Shown in pieces: positions 1 to 9,161 of a stretch of 64,000 nt of DNA. Origin of the DNA: Chloroflexota bacterium (GTDB lineage: Bacteria; Chloroflexota; UBA6077; FW602-bin22; CADDYW01); assembly GCA_021324795.1 (NCBI GenBank), contig JAJPIK010000102.1, forward strand, positions 62,001-126,000, in the 5' to 3' direction. A model generated the notes under the pieces. That model saw only the letters and a program-made list of their open reading frames with translations, had not been told where the DNA came from and did no database searches. Numbering within the stretch: the stretch's first letter is position 1; each line of letters opens with the position of its first letter. The position numbers and the translations under genes are program-made.

Positions 1-679
1 TATAGCGATCAAGCGGCTCTTCGAGCCAGTAGACACCGAGCTTCTCGAGTTCGCGCGCCGTCTGCAACGCGCGCTGCTCGGTCCACACCGGACCAGGCTC
101 CGGCTGGGGCGTTCCCGGTAGCTGGGCCTGGTTCGCGTCGACCAGAATCGTAAAATCGTCACCGACCGAGCGGCGGACCGCGGCGACCTGGGCCAGATCG
201 TCTTTCATCTGCCAATCGTGAATCCGCAACTTGATCGCGCGATAGCCAAGCTCGCGAATGTGCAGCACATCCTCGGCGCGCCGCTCCGGCGCGCGTACCT
301 CGATGCAGCTTGCGTAAGCGGGGACACGATCCTGGTAGCCGCCCCAGAGCTTGTAGACCGGCTGGCCACAGGCCTTGCCGATGATATCCCAGAGCGCGAT
401 CTCGACGCCCCAGCCTCCACCGGCCATCCGGAGGATCTTGGCGTGCTGCTCGATGGCAAACGGATCCTTACCAATGAGCTGAGGCTTGATCCAGCTCTCG
501 AAACGATCGGCCGCTGCGTAGCCGGGGGCTCCGATGCCGGTGATGCCTTCGTCGGTGTGGATCTTGACAATCACTCCACCCCAACGCTGCCAAGTCGAGC
601 CCGGCGCCCAAGCCGGGTGAGCAACGGCCGGCAGCGGCGGGCCGGCCAGGGTAATCATTTCTAGGTCGGTGATCTTCAT
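1..679 (-). CDS. Enolase superfamily (mandelate racemase/muconate lactonizing group) protein, truncated by window edge
   Basis: Own reverse-strand translation MKITDLEMITLAGPPLPAVAHPAW...GIGAPGYAAADRFESWIKPQLIGKDPF...EIALWDIIGKACGQPVYKLWGG...AIKLRIHDW...ILVDANQAQ...YWLEEPLDRY. Typical MR-subgroup capping domain and barrel motifs; GGAGGA RBS. Confidence 0.88.
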   Translation of the reverse strand, partial: MKITDLEMITLAGPPLPAVAHPAWAPGSTWQRWGGVIVKIHTDEGITGIGAPGYAAADRFESWIKPQLIGKDPFAIEQHAKILRMAGGGWGVEIALWDIIGKACGQPVYKLWGGYQDRVPAYASCIEVRAPERRAEDVLHIRELGYRAIKLRIHDWQMKDDLAQVAAVRRSVGDDFTILVDANQAQLPGTPQPEPGPVWTEQRALQTARELEKLGVYWLEEPLDRY

Positions 680-1028
680 CGGGCATTCCTCCAGGTGATG
701 ATTCCGTGTGAGCGATCATAGCACGCCAGAGCCGGAGTGTCAGCGGGCCGATTCGCCCCAGCACCAGAAGAATTGCCATCTTCCCCAAACGCCTGCAGGC
801 ACTCCCGCGGGAAAACCTGACTTTGTATGAGTTGCCGGTCGGCGGCAACGATCCCTCGCGCCTGCTCGCCTGGCCCACGCACCGGAGCACCGAAAACGAA
901 GACCGGCCCGCTGGAGCTGCTGTTCGATTAGGGCCTGGTTCGCGCTAAAGGTGACCGCGATGACCGGGGCAGGCACGTGACGGCGATCAAAGTCAGGACA
1001 CGGGGGCTCCTGAAGAAGCCGAAATTGT

Positions 1029-1415
1029 CTACCAGGCAGTAACCGAGCGACGGCGTGCCTGGGTTCGATTGGCGTAACTGTTCGCCAGACGGTGCGCCAG
1101 CCTCGGCAGACGGAAACGATTGAGCAACGCATCATTGGGCCTTCGCCAATGCCCCGGGATCCGGATCGTGCCATGCTCGTCGATGACCAGACCGATCCAT
1201 TCGACGGCATCGATCACCTCTTTAGCCATCCGACTCCGCAGCCAGGAACGGGAGACCGTTCCTCCGGCCCGGAGTGTCGCCTGCCGCAAAAGGCTCGCGG
1301 CAATCTCCTGGCCCTCGGGGCTCATGACATTGATACCCTCGTCGATCATGGCCTCCTTGATCAACTGCGCCAGTGGTTGGGAACTGCCTTCCGACAACTG
1401 CTCGAATCTCTTCAC
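1029..1415 (-). CDS. Hypothetical protein
   Basis: 128-aa ORF, no family recognised; flanking DNA (690-1030) has only shifting-frame ORFs. Confidence 0.3.
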   Translation of the reverse strand: MKRFEQLSEGSSQPLAQLIKEAMIDEGINVMSPEGQEIAASLLRQATLRAGGTVSRSWLRSRMAKEVIDAVEWIGLVIDEHGTIRIPGHWRRPNDALLNRFRLPRLAHRLANSYANRTQARRRSVTAW

Positions 1416-1800
1416 GTCAACTATTCCCTTCTTCCCTCATCCCGAAACTAACTGCCTATCGTTCTACCCGATTCGCAGGGCGATCGCTTTCTCCGGTTGT
1501 CGCCCTTTAATCAATGCAACCCCAGAATATATCCTCTAGTCCTCTAGCACAATAGCCCGGTAGTCCTCTTTACGGCCGAGCAGTCTAGGATACTTTTCCT
1601 ATTGGGAAGTGAAAAGATGCCGGCCGAAGGCTTCTCCTTACCTACGACTGACTAGCTCCCACTCGTCCAGAGAAACCTGCCATTCCGGTACGGGTAAGGC
1701 CGCGGATAAATTGACTTTCTCGGCAAGGTCTTGTATTCTTCGCGGCATCCGGCGCAGTGCCAATTCGACACAGCAACCGTGATAGGAAAGGAGATTCCTT

Positions 1801-3138
1801 TTGGAGGTATCATCAGTTGGCGGGCTCGCTCGGCTCGACGTAGCGAAAATGAACTCGCTTCATCGCCGAGCCCTTTTCCTGGTCAGCCTGGGCGAATTCA
1901 TTGATGGCTATGATCTCCTGGTCATGGGCGGCGCACTGCTCCTTCTGGTTCCCCAATTCAAGCTCACGCCAGCGCAGGTTGGTTTGCTGGGATCGGCAGC
2001 CTTCCTGGGAGCAGCGGTTGGCCTGGTGGTATTCGGAGATATGTCCGACCGGGTCGGTCGGCGAGCTATCTTTATTTTCAATCTGATCGCCTTCGTCATC
2101 TTTGCGATCCTCTCGGCTTTTATCACAGACATTACCCAGCTTTTTATTGCTCGCTTTATCGTCGGCATCGCGGTTGGCGCGGATATACCCACGAGCACCG
2201 CGTTCCTTGCCGAGATGTCGCCAAGCCGCATGCGCGGCGCATTACTCGGCGCGCTGCCCAACATCACCTGGACGGTCGGCGCTTTCACAGCGACGATTCT
2301 CGGATTCTTCCTGCTTGGTGTTGGCCCTGATGCCTGGCGTTGGATGTTCGGTCTAGCAGCCATCCCAGCGCTTATCGTTTTGCTCGGTCGGCAAACCTTA
2401 CCAGAGTCGCCACGTTGGTTAATTAGTCGCGGCCGCTTCGACGAAGCACGAAGCGTCCTCGAACGCCTCGGCATTACCAATCCGGATCTTTCCGCCTATA
2501 CCGCAGAAAAGTCACGCTTCAGTGAGCTCTTCGGCCCGAAGCTGCGCAGTCGGACGATTTGGGTCTCGGTGATCTTTGGCCTCAATTGCCTAGCCGGGCC
2601 GATCTCGACCATTGCAACCCCCTTCATCCTGAAATACGTTGGCCTGGTCGATACGCGGAGCGCCTTACTGTTTTCCGGGGTCGTCTGGATCTTCAATTTC
2701 CTCGGCGCTTCTTCCAGCTTCTTTCTGATCGATCGCCTGGGGCGCAAGAAACTATCGGTCCTCTCGATGGTACCCGGGGGCTTGCTCGCCGTCGGGATTG
2801 CCCTGTTTGGCGTGGGCAACCCAAAGGTGATGGTGCCGCTATTCTTCCTATTTGGCTATTTCGTCTGGCTGGGTGCCCCCAGTCTGCAATGGGCATGGTC
2901 GTCCGAACTTTTCCCAACGCGCGTCCGGGGGAGGAGCCAGGGAGTCTGCAACGCGGTCTGCCGCATCATGATCGCGGCAAATACCTTCATCATTCCAGTC
3001 GGGCTTGCCACCGTTGGATTCACTCCAACGATTCTGCTTCTCTCGATACCACTCTTTCTCTACGCACTGATTACCTGGACCATTCCCTTCTTCGAGACCA
3101 AAGGGAAGTCTCTCGAAGAGCTTGCGGTGGGAGGCTAG
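1801..3138 (+). CDS. MFS transporter (sugar porter / aromatic acid:H+ symporter-like)
   Basis: TTG start after AAAGGAG; FGDMSDRVGRR and LPESPRWLISRGR motifs; 12-TM-like hydrophobic pattern. Confidence 0.88.
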   Translation: MEVSSVGGLARLDVAKMNSLHRRALFLVSLGEFIDGYDLLVMGGALLLLVPQFKLTPAQVGLLGSAAFLGAAVGLVVFGDMSDRVGRRAIFIFNLIAFVIFAILSAFITDITQLFIARFIVGIAVGADIPTSTAFLAEMSPSRMRGALLGALPNITWTVGAFTATILGFFLLGVGPDAWRWMFGLAAIPALIVLLGRQTLPESPRWLISRGRFDEARSVLERLGITNPDLSAYTAEKSRFSELFGPKLRSRTIWVSVIFGLNCLAGPISTIATPFILKYVGLVDTRSALLFSGVVWIFNFLGASSSFFLIDRLGRKKLSVLSMVPGGLLAVGIALFGVGNPKVMVPLFFLFGYFVWLGAPSLQWAWSSELFPTRVRGRSQGVCNAVCRIMIAANTFIIPVGLATVGFTPTILLLSIPLFLYALITWTIPFFETKGKSLEELAVGG

Positions 3139-3207
3139 CTCGGTTCGCCGTCGATTTCCTGCCGCGCGGAACGCCAGTGGCTGCCCGACTTCGTCGTCTA
3201 AACTGCC

Positions 3208-4950
3208 CTAACCTCGCAGGCGCCGCGCCCTCAAAGCCAGCGCCAGGCTGAGGCAACGGTCGAGGTCGTCGACGAAAGGCCCGAGGATCGATTCGATCCG
3301 GTCGAGTCGATGCTTGAGGGTATTGTAATGGACGAAGAGGGTGCGGGCAGTGAGCACACCGTTGCGGCTGCAATTGAGGAAGGTCTCGAGGGTTTGGACG
3401 AGGTTAGTGTGGTGGGCAACGTCGTATGCCAGTAGACGACCGATCGTTTGCTCACAGAACTCGTTCAGCTCGGCCTCGGGACAACTGACGAGCAAGCGAT
3501 CTAGGCCAAGCTCTCGGAAGAGCCAGATCTGGCCCGAGCGCTGGGCTCGCTTACCGACGGCAAGGGCGCGCAAGGCTTCGGCGTGGCTGTCAGCGAGCTC
3601 GAGTGGGTCTTCGCAAACGCGTCCGATGCCAATGCTCACCGCGACCTCCGGCAGTCGACGCTGAGCTTCCCGCTGGATCTCGGCCGCGCATTCCTTGAGG
3701 AGCACAGGACGGTTCGGATCGGCAGCCAGTAGCGCAGCAATGCCGAAACTGCGCTCCCAGACGATCGCCCGCCGACCGAGCGCAGCCATGGCCGCTTCCG
3801 CCAAACGATGACTGATCCGTTGGGTCGCCGTGGGATCCGCTGGCATTCCCGTCGATTTCCCCGCATCGTTCGTTTCGATCTCGGCCACCAGCACGGCGCG
3901 GGGAATCCCGAGGTCCCAGCCAAAAGTGACCGCGTGCTCAAGGAGGCGACTGCGATCGTGGGTGTGGCCATTGACCAGCTCCTCCAGACAGATCACCTGA
4001 AAGCGCCGGTCGGCAGCCGCAATCGCCCGCTCTTGAACAAGCCGCAGGGCCGCGACCGTCGTGGCGTGCTCCAGAGCGATGAGCTCTGCCTCGCCCAGCA
4101 TGCCCGGCTCGGCCTGGACAACGACGGCGCCGTAGAGCTCATCGCTCACCCGAATCGGCTGCACCACCGCGTCATACTCGCCGTGATCTCCCTCGAAACG
4201 CTGCCAGCGCGGGCCAAAGTCACCCTCGGCAGCATCCAAAGGACTGACACTCAGCTTGAGGGCATTGGGTTCCCTCCCCCCTATTCCCTTTCCCGCCGAG
4301 TGGGAGAAGGCACCCAGAGAGTACCCGAGCCGCGGCTGACGAGGCGAGTGCCTTCCCAACAGCGGATCAACTGATCCCCCCTGCTCTCCGAAATCGGGCG
4401 ACCTCGCCAGTAGTGAGCCATCTGGGCGGACAATGCCGACTGGGTGGGCGACGAGCTCGCTTAGCGCCAGGGCAATCTCGCGCAGGCCGCCACCGGCCAG
4501 GGCGATCTGAGTAAATCGACGGTGGATCGTCGCCGATTGCTCGAGGCGTAGGGCCTGGACGTTGAGAATAACGCCAAGCACCGCGTTGATCACGTCGTCA
4601 AACGACGTCTCGAGGGGAAGTTGGATCACGGGGAAGGCGAGAGCGTCGGCCGCTTCGAGCATGGCTGGCGGAATCTGATCGAGATAACGCGCCGGCTTAA
4701 TCGCCAGGCCAGCCAATCCACGCTGAGCTAGGCGCGGGACGAGCGATTCGAGGGCAGCGCGCTTATCTCGTAATGGATAGGCCGTGGTGAGAAGAAGCTG
4801 GTCCGGCTTCACCCAGGCCAGGATATCGGGTACTTCCATGACGTTCACGTAGCGAACCCGACGATCCAAACCAGCCACGCCGGCAACGATCCGCGCTTGT
4901 TCCAAGGGCGCGAGCTTTAGCACCTCGCGCAAGGGGACCCCATCATTCAT
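3208..4950 (-). CDS. PucR family transcriptional regulator
   Basis: N-terminal PucR domain (VPLREVLKLAPLEQARIVAG...VPDILAWVKPDQLLLTT) and C-terminal PucR HTH (TLETFLNCSRNGVLTARTLFVHYNTLKHRLDRIESILG). Confidence 0.9.
   Translation of the reverse strand: MNDGVPLREVLKLAPLEQARIVAGVAGLDRRVRYVNVMEVPDILAWVKPDQLLLTTAYPLRDKRAALESLVPRLAQRGLAGLAIKPARYLDQIPPAMLEAADALAFPVIQLPLETSFDDVINAVLGVILNVQALRLEQSATIHRRFTQIALAGGGLREIALALSELVAHPVGIVRPDGSLLARSPDFGEQGGSVDPLLGRHSPRQPRLGYSLGAFSHSAGKGIGGREPNALKLSVSPLDAAEGDFGPRWQRFEGDHGEYDAVVQPIRVSDELYGAVVVQAEPGMLGEAELIALEHATTVAALRLVQERAIAAADRRFQVICLEELVNGHTHDRSRLLEHAVTFGWDLGIPRAVLVAEIETNDAGKSTGMPADPTATQRISHRLAEAAMAALGRRAIVWERSFGIAALLAADPNRPVLLKECAAEIQREAQRRLPEVAVSIGIGRVCEDPLELADSHAEALRALAVGKRAQRSGQIWLFRELGLDRLLVSCPEAELNEFCEQTIGRLLAYDVAHHTNLVQTLETFLNCSRNGVLTARTLFVHYNTLKHRLDRIESILGPFVDDLDRCLSLALALRARRLRG
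4269..4320. repeat. Imperfect copy of the palindromic TCCCTC...GGGAG element, inside the pucR-like CDS
   Basis: TTCCCTCCCCCCTATTCCCTTTCCCgccgagtGGGAGAAGG. Confidence 0.55.
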
Positions 4951-4963
4951 CGCATGCTCATTG

Positions 4964-5053
4964 TAGCACGTGCTATATCGTACAAGGTGTCTGCGTCATT
5001 GTGAGCGCGGCATAATCATTTACCCTTTTTCGAGTGAGTCGCTCACAATGACG
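4964..5053. promoter_or_regulatory. Divergent promoter/operator region between pucR-like gene and DUF2877-fdrA operon
   Basis: Palindrome TAGCACGTGCTA (4964-4975); 14-bp perfect inverted arms CGTCATTGTGAGCG (4994-5007) and CGCTCACAATGACG (5040-5053). Confidence 0.6.
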
Positions 5054-6079
5054 AGTCCGTATACCCCGAGTAGGATAACGTCAGTCAAACGAGAAGCAGG
5101 CAGATTGACAAAGGTGAACCAGCTATTCTGGGAAGCGGGCTTGATTAGTCAGGCAATCGTGCCGCTGTTCGAACGTAACCAACGGATCGGTCGCGTTCAC
5201 AGCGTCTTTCGCCGGGCGGTGAACATTGTCTTCGATGGTACGTTAATCACGGTGACTCTGCCGGAGCTTGGCACGATGCCGAATGGCATCGTCGTCGAGG
5301 GAGACCGCGACTTCCAGGCACTCGGCATTGAAGTTGGGATGAAGGTCGTTTTGCGCGGAGCATCCTCTCCCCCTACCCCTTTCTCCCCTACGGAGGGAGA
5401 AGGAGGACTGGTCTTTCCCGACGCGCTTCTAACGATTGGTCTTCGTCACGCGACCAGATGGTCGCCGCGTCTCTCACAGATAGGTCCAGGAAAGCCGTCG
5501 ATTAAGCGGCGAGTCAACCTCGATCGGGCCATGGCCCTCGCCGCCGCGCGCGCGCCGCACCGTGGCTTTGGTCCGTTGCTCGCCCTGCTCGCCCCTTCGG
5601 GTCTTTCGGCCGCGAGTGCAACGATTCCTCCAATGTGCGAATACGCCTATCAAAAGATTGTCGGGGTCATCCGGGCGATCGAGCAGGAAGACTTGGCCAT
5701 GGCGATCGAGGCGGCGGAGATGCTGATCGGCTTAGGCGATGGGCTGACTCCTTCCGGTGATGACTTCCTGGTCGGCTTCGGGGCAGCGATTGCCGCCGTC
5801 GGTCAGCCCTTGGCAGCGCGATTTCTCGAATGCTGTGCCGAGCTTGCCCGCGTGCGCACGACGTTCGTGGGCGCAGCCTTGCTCGCCCACGCCGCGCGCG
5901 GCGAATACACCGCGCGGCTTAAGGCGCTTTTGACAACCCTGCTGACCGGAACCGAACGCGACGTGGCCGAGCAGATTCCGATCGTCCTCGCTTGGGGCAG
6001 CACCTCCGGTGCGGATCTCCTCCTCGGTGTACTCGTCGGCTTGGTCGTCGGCATACGACGACCGGTAGAGGCGTTATGA
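5048..6079 (+). CDS. DUF2877 domain protein (AllH/YlbF-like, putative oxamate carbamoyltransferase subunit)
   Basis: GLGDGLTPSGDDFLVGFGAA motif; first gene of an overlapping DUF2877-FdrA-DUF1116-carbamate kinase operon. Exact start uncertain. Confidence 0.8.
   Translation: MTSPYTPSRITSVKREAGRLTKVNQLFWEAGLISQAIVPLFERNQRIGRVHSVFRRAVNIVFDGTLITVTLPELGTMPNGIVVEGDRDFQALGIEVGMKVVLRGASSPPTPFSPTEGEGGLVFPDALLTIGLRHATRWSPRLSQIGPGKPSIKRRVNLDRAMALAAARAPHRGFGPLLALLAPSGLSAASATIPPMCEYAYQKIVGVIRAIEQEDLAMAIEAAEMLIGLGDGLTPSGDDFLVGFGAAIAAVGQPLAARFLECCAELARVRTTFVGAALLAHAARGEYTARLKALLTTLLTGTERDVAEQIPIVLAWGSTSGADLLLGVLVGLVVGIRRPVEAL
5364..5406. repeat. Copy of the palindromic element, inside the DUF2877 CDS
   Basis: CCTCTCCCCCTACCCCTTTCTCCCctacGGAGGGAGAAGGAGG. 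Confidence 0.6.
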
Positions 6080-7629
6080 CAAAGGCGATCGCGCGCGTGC
6101 TGGTGTTCCCCCACACCTACCGCGACTCGGTGGAGATGATGCGGCTGGCAAGTCTGATCGAGCGTGAGCCGGGGGTGAAGCAGGTTGCCGCGGTCATGGC
6201 GACCCCCGCCAACCGCGCGCTCCTTGAACCGTCCGGGCTTCTGATTGGCGCCGCGCGTCAGGCCGGTCCAGATGACTTGGTGATCGCTGTGCTGGCTGCC
6301 GACGAAAACGCCGCGACCGCCGCGCTCACGCGAGCTCAGACTCTGCTCGCCGGCCAAGCTGAGTTGAGTACTGGCGATAGCCTGAATGAGCCGCCAGCGT
6401 CACGCTCACTCGACGGAGCGGTGGATGCGCTCCCCGGTGCCAACCTCGCGCTGATCTCGGTGCCGGGACCATACGCCGCGGCCGAGGCGCTCAAGGCACT
6501 GAAGCGGGGGCTCAACGTCTTCCTCTTTAGCGATAACGTGACGCTCGACGACGAAGTCAGGCTGAAGCGCCTGGCGATCGAGCGCGGACTGCTCTTGATG
6601 GGACCGGACTGCGGGACGGCAATCCTGGACGGCATTCCGGTCGGCTTCGCCAACGTGGTTCGAACCGGGCCAATCGGCGTGATCAGCGCTTCGGGTACCG
6701 GTCTCCAATCGGTCACCTGCTTGATCGATCGCCAGGGCTCGGGGATCTCTCAGGCGATTGGCGTGGGCGGACGGGATCTGTCAGCGGCGGTAGGCGGCCT
6801 GATGATGTGTGAAGGGATCCAGCGGCTCGGTCGCGATCCGGAGACCCGGATCATCGTGCTGATCTCGAAACCACCTTCGGCAGCAGGATTGGCTAACGTG
6901 GGGAATGCCGTGTCGTCGATTGGCAAACCAGTTGTCGCCTGTTTCATCGGCGCTCCGCCCGGCTCGCTCAAAAGATTTGGTTTGGAGCAGGTCGATACCC
7001 TTGAAGAGGCCGCCCGACTCGCCGTGGCGCTGAGTGGCAATGCTGCTTCAGATAGGCTGGCGATCGATTGCGCAGCATACCCGGCGCCTTCCCAGCCATT
7101 CCCCTTTACGTCGGGTCAGCGCTTTGTGCGCGGACTTTTCGCCGGGGGAACGTTGGCCCATGAAGCGCATCTCCTTTTGCGTGAACGGCTCGGTCTGGTC
7201 GCGGAGATTGAAGAAGGAAATCCCGGCAACGTAGGCGGTCACGCGGTTGTCGACCTCGGGGCCGACGCTTTTACCGTTGGCCGCGCCCATCCAATGATCG
7301 ACGCACGTTTACGCGCCGAGTGGATCGTCGCCACTGCGCACGACCCCAGCGTCGCGGTGATTCTCTTCGACGTGATTCTCGGGTTCGGCTCGCATGCTGA
7401 CCCAGCCGGGACACTTCAGCCAGCTATTCTCGAAGCCCAGCGGGTTGCCGCCGCCGACGGACGGATGCTCGCGTTCATTGCCTCGGTCTGCGGTACGACG
7501 GCTGATCCACAGGGGCTGGCACTCCAAGAAGACAAACTACGGAGTGCCGGGGTTTGGGTCGCGCCGAGCAACGCGGCAGCGGCGCGTTGGACCTTGGCCG
7601 CGCTCGGGGAGGATCGGAAAGGTGACTGA
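6076..7629 (+). CDS. fdrA: FdrA-like acyl-CoA synthetase-fold protein (AllF-like)
   Basis: ATGA overlap with preceding gene; MGPDCGTAILDGIPVGFANVVRTGPIGVISASGTGLQ, succinyl-CoA synthetase-like fold motifs. Confidence 0.85.
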   Translation: MTKAIARVLVFPHTYRDSVEMMRLASLIEREPGVKQVAAVMATPANRALLEPSGLLIGAARQAGPDDLVIAVLAADENAATAALTRAQTLLAGQAELSTGDSLNEPPASRSLDGAVDALPGANLALISVPGPYAAAEALKALKRGLNVFLFSDNVTLDDEVRLKRLAIERGLLLMGPDCGTAILDGIPVGFANVVRTGPIGVISASGTGLQSVTCLIDRQGSGISQAIGVGGRDLSAAVGGLMMCEGIQRLGRDPETRIIVLISKPPSAAGLANVGNAVSSIGKPVVACFIGAPPGSLKRFGLEQVDTLEEAARLAVALSGNAASDRLAIDCAAYPAPSQPFPFTSGQRFVRGLFAGGTLAHEAHLLLRERLGLVAEIEEGNPGNVGGHAVVDLGADAFTVGRAHPMIDARLRAEWIVATAHDPSVAVILFDVILGFGSHADPAGTLQPAILEAQRVAAADGRMLAFIASVCGTTADPQGLALQEDKLRSAGVWVAPSNAAAARWTLAALGEDRKGD

Positions 7630-9124
7630 GACGATCACGACGGCAGCGCAAAATGCCGCGCTGAATGCATCGCACGTTCTCGGAGCACCGCTTCAGGTCA
7701 TTTCGGTTGGGCTCACTTCGTTCGCCGAGCCATTCGGATACTATGGCATACCAACCAGCCAGGTTGATTGGCAGCCACCTTTTGGCGCAGATCCGACGCT
7801 CGCCCGACTGATTGCCGAACTGGCTGACGACCGCCCCGGCACTCTCGGCGGCACGGTCGCCGCGGCAAACCATACCGCGATCGAGCAGATTCTCGCCGCT
7901 CGCCCAATCCTGGTCGGTATCGCGACCGCGCGAGCAGCGCTCACTCTTGCCAGTGGGAATACGGCGGGGGCGCCCTTGCCGGAGCGGGCGATCCTTCACT
8001 CGGGCCCTCCGATCGCCTGGGAACGGATGTGTGGTCCGATGCAGGGTGCGGTTCTGGGGGCAATCCTCTTCGAGGGTTGGGCCAGCGATCTCGACGAGGC
8101 GGCTCGCTTGGCAGCGAGCGGCGCAGTCCACTTCGCGCCCTGCCATCATTACCGGGCGGTTGGTCCGATGGCCGGGGTAATCTCGCCGTCGATGCCGGTC
8201 TGGGTCGTACGTAATGATGCCACCGGCAACCTGGCCTATTCGAACTTCAATGAAGGTCTCGGCAAGGTGCTGCGCTACGGCGCAAACGGCTCCGAAGTGA
8301 TTCAGCGATTGCACTGGCTAGCCGATACTCTCGCGCCGGCGCTCGCCGCGACGCTCGATCAGCACGGGCCGGTTGACCTGGGAGCGCTCACCGCCCAGGC
8401 GCTGCACATGGGCGACGAATGCCACAATCGCAACGTCGCCGCGACCTCGCTCCTCGCGCGTGGTCTCGCCCCGACTCTCGTCCGCACCGTGGCCAGCGAC
8501 GTGGCCGGCGAGGTGCTCGATTTCCTCCGTGAAAACAATCACTTCTATCTGAACCTTTCGATGGCCGCTTGCAAAGCCACGCTCGACGCGGCGCGCGGCG
8601 TGCCCGGCTCGACCATCGTGGTCGCCATGGCACGGAATGGGGTCGACTTCGGTATCCAGCTCAGCGGCACCGGCGACGATTGGTTTACCGCGCCGTCGAC
8701 CGTTCCCAACGCGCTTTTCTTCCCCGGCTACGGCCCTGACGACGCGAATCCTGATCTGGGCGACAGTGCAATCACTGAAACGATTGGCCTGGGAGGATTC
8801 GCCATGGCCGCCGCACCGGCCATCGTCCGTTTTGTTGGAGGAGCCACCCGCGACGCCCTGCGTTACACCCAGGAAATGGCGATGATCACCCTGGCGCGAA
8901 ACCCGAGCTATGCTCTGCCACCGCTTGACTTCGCCGGCACGCCGACTGGCATCGACGCGCGGCGAGTCGTCGAAACACGCGTCGCCCCGGTGATCAATAC
9001 CGGCGTGGCGCATCGAGAGCCCGGGGTTGGGCAAATCGGCGCGGGAATCACCCGTGCCCCGATCGAATGTTTTGTCGCGGCGCTGCGGGCGCTTGGAGAA
9101 CGCTTGGGAGTTGCTGATGGATAA
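7622..9124 (+). CDS. DUF1116 protein (AllG/YlbE-like)
   Basis: GTG start overlapping fdrA stop; long C-terminal DUF1116 region (GVDFGIQLSGTGDDWFTAPS...IGLGGFAMAAAPAIVRFVGG). Confidence 0.85.
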   Translation: MTETITTAAQNAALNASHVLGAPLQVISVGLTSFAEPFGYYGIPTSQVDWQPPFGADPTLARLIAELADDRPGTLGGTVAAANHTAIEQILAARPILVGIATARAALTLASGNTAGAPLPERAILHSGPPIAWERMCGPMQGAVLGAILFEGWASDLDEAARLAASGAVHFAPCHHYRAVGPMAGVISPSMPVWVVRNDATGNLAYSNFNEGLGKVLRYGANGSEVIQRLHWLADTLAPALAATLDQHGPVDLGALTAQALHMGDECHNRNVAATSLLARGLAPTLVRTVASDVAGEVLDFLRENNHFYLNLSMAACKATLDAARGVPGSTIVVAMARNGVDFGIQLSGTGDDWFTAPSTVPNALFFPGYGPDDANPDLGDSAITETIGLGGFAMAAAPAIVRFVGGATRDALRYTQEMAMITLARNPSYALPPLDFAGTPTGIDARRVVETRVAPVINTGVAHREPGVGQIGAGITRAPIECFVAALRALGERLGVADG

Positions 9125-9161
9125 GCTTATCTTATAAGTCTTATAAGTAAAGAGGAGCACC

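Noticed and set aside
205-570. Many long antisense/alternative-frame ORFs in the track (e.g. 205..570 -, 218..664 +, 3808..4374 +, 8318..9163 -, 14613..15353 +, 18715..19116 +, 21054..22079 +, 25326..26183 +, 28286..29074 -, 37525..38535 +, 49545..50951 +)
   Set aside because: They overlap confidently assigned genes and have compositionally biased R/S/P-rich or charge-rich translations typical of high-GC shadow frames.
740-1210. Minus-strand ORFs between the first enolase gene and 1029
   Set aside because: Several overlapping frames with no recognisable domain; possibly a decayed gene, but not supportable from sequence alone.
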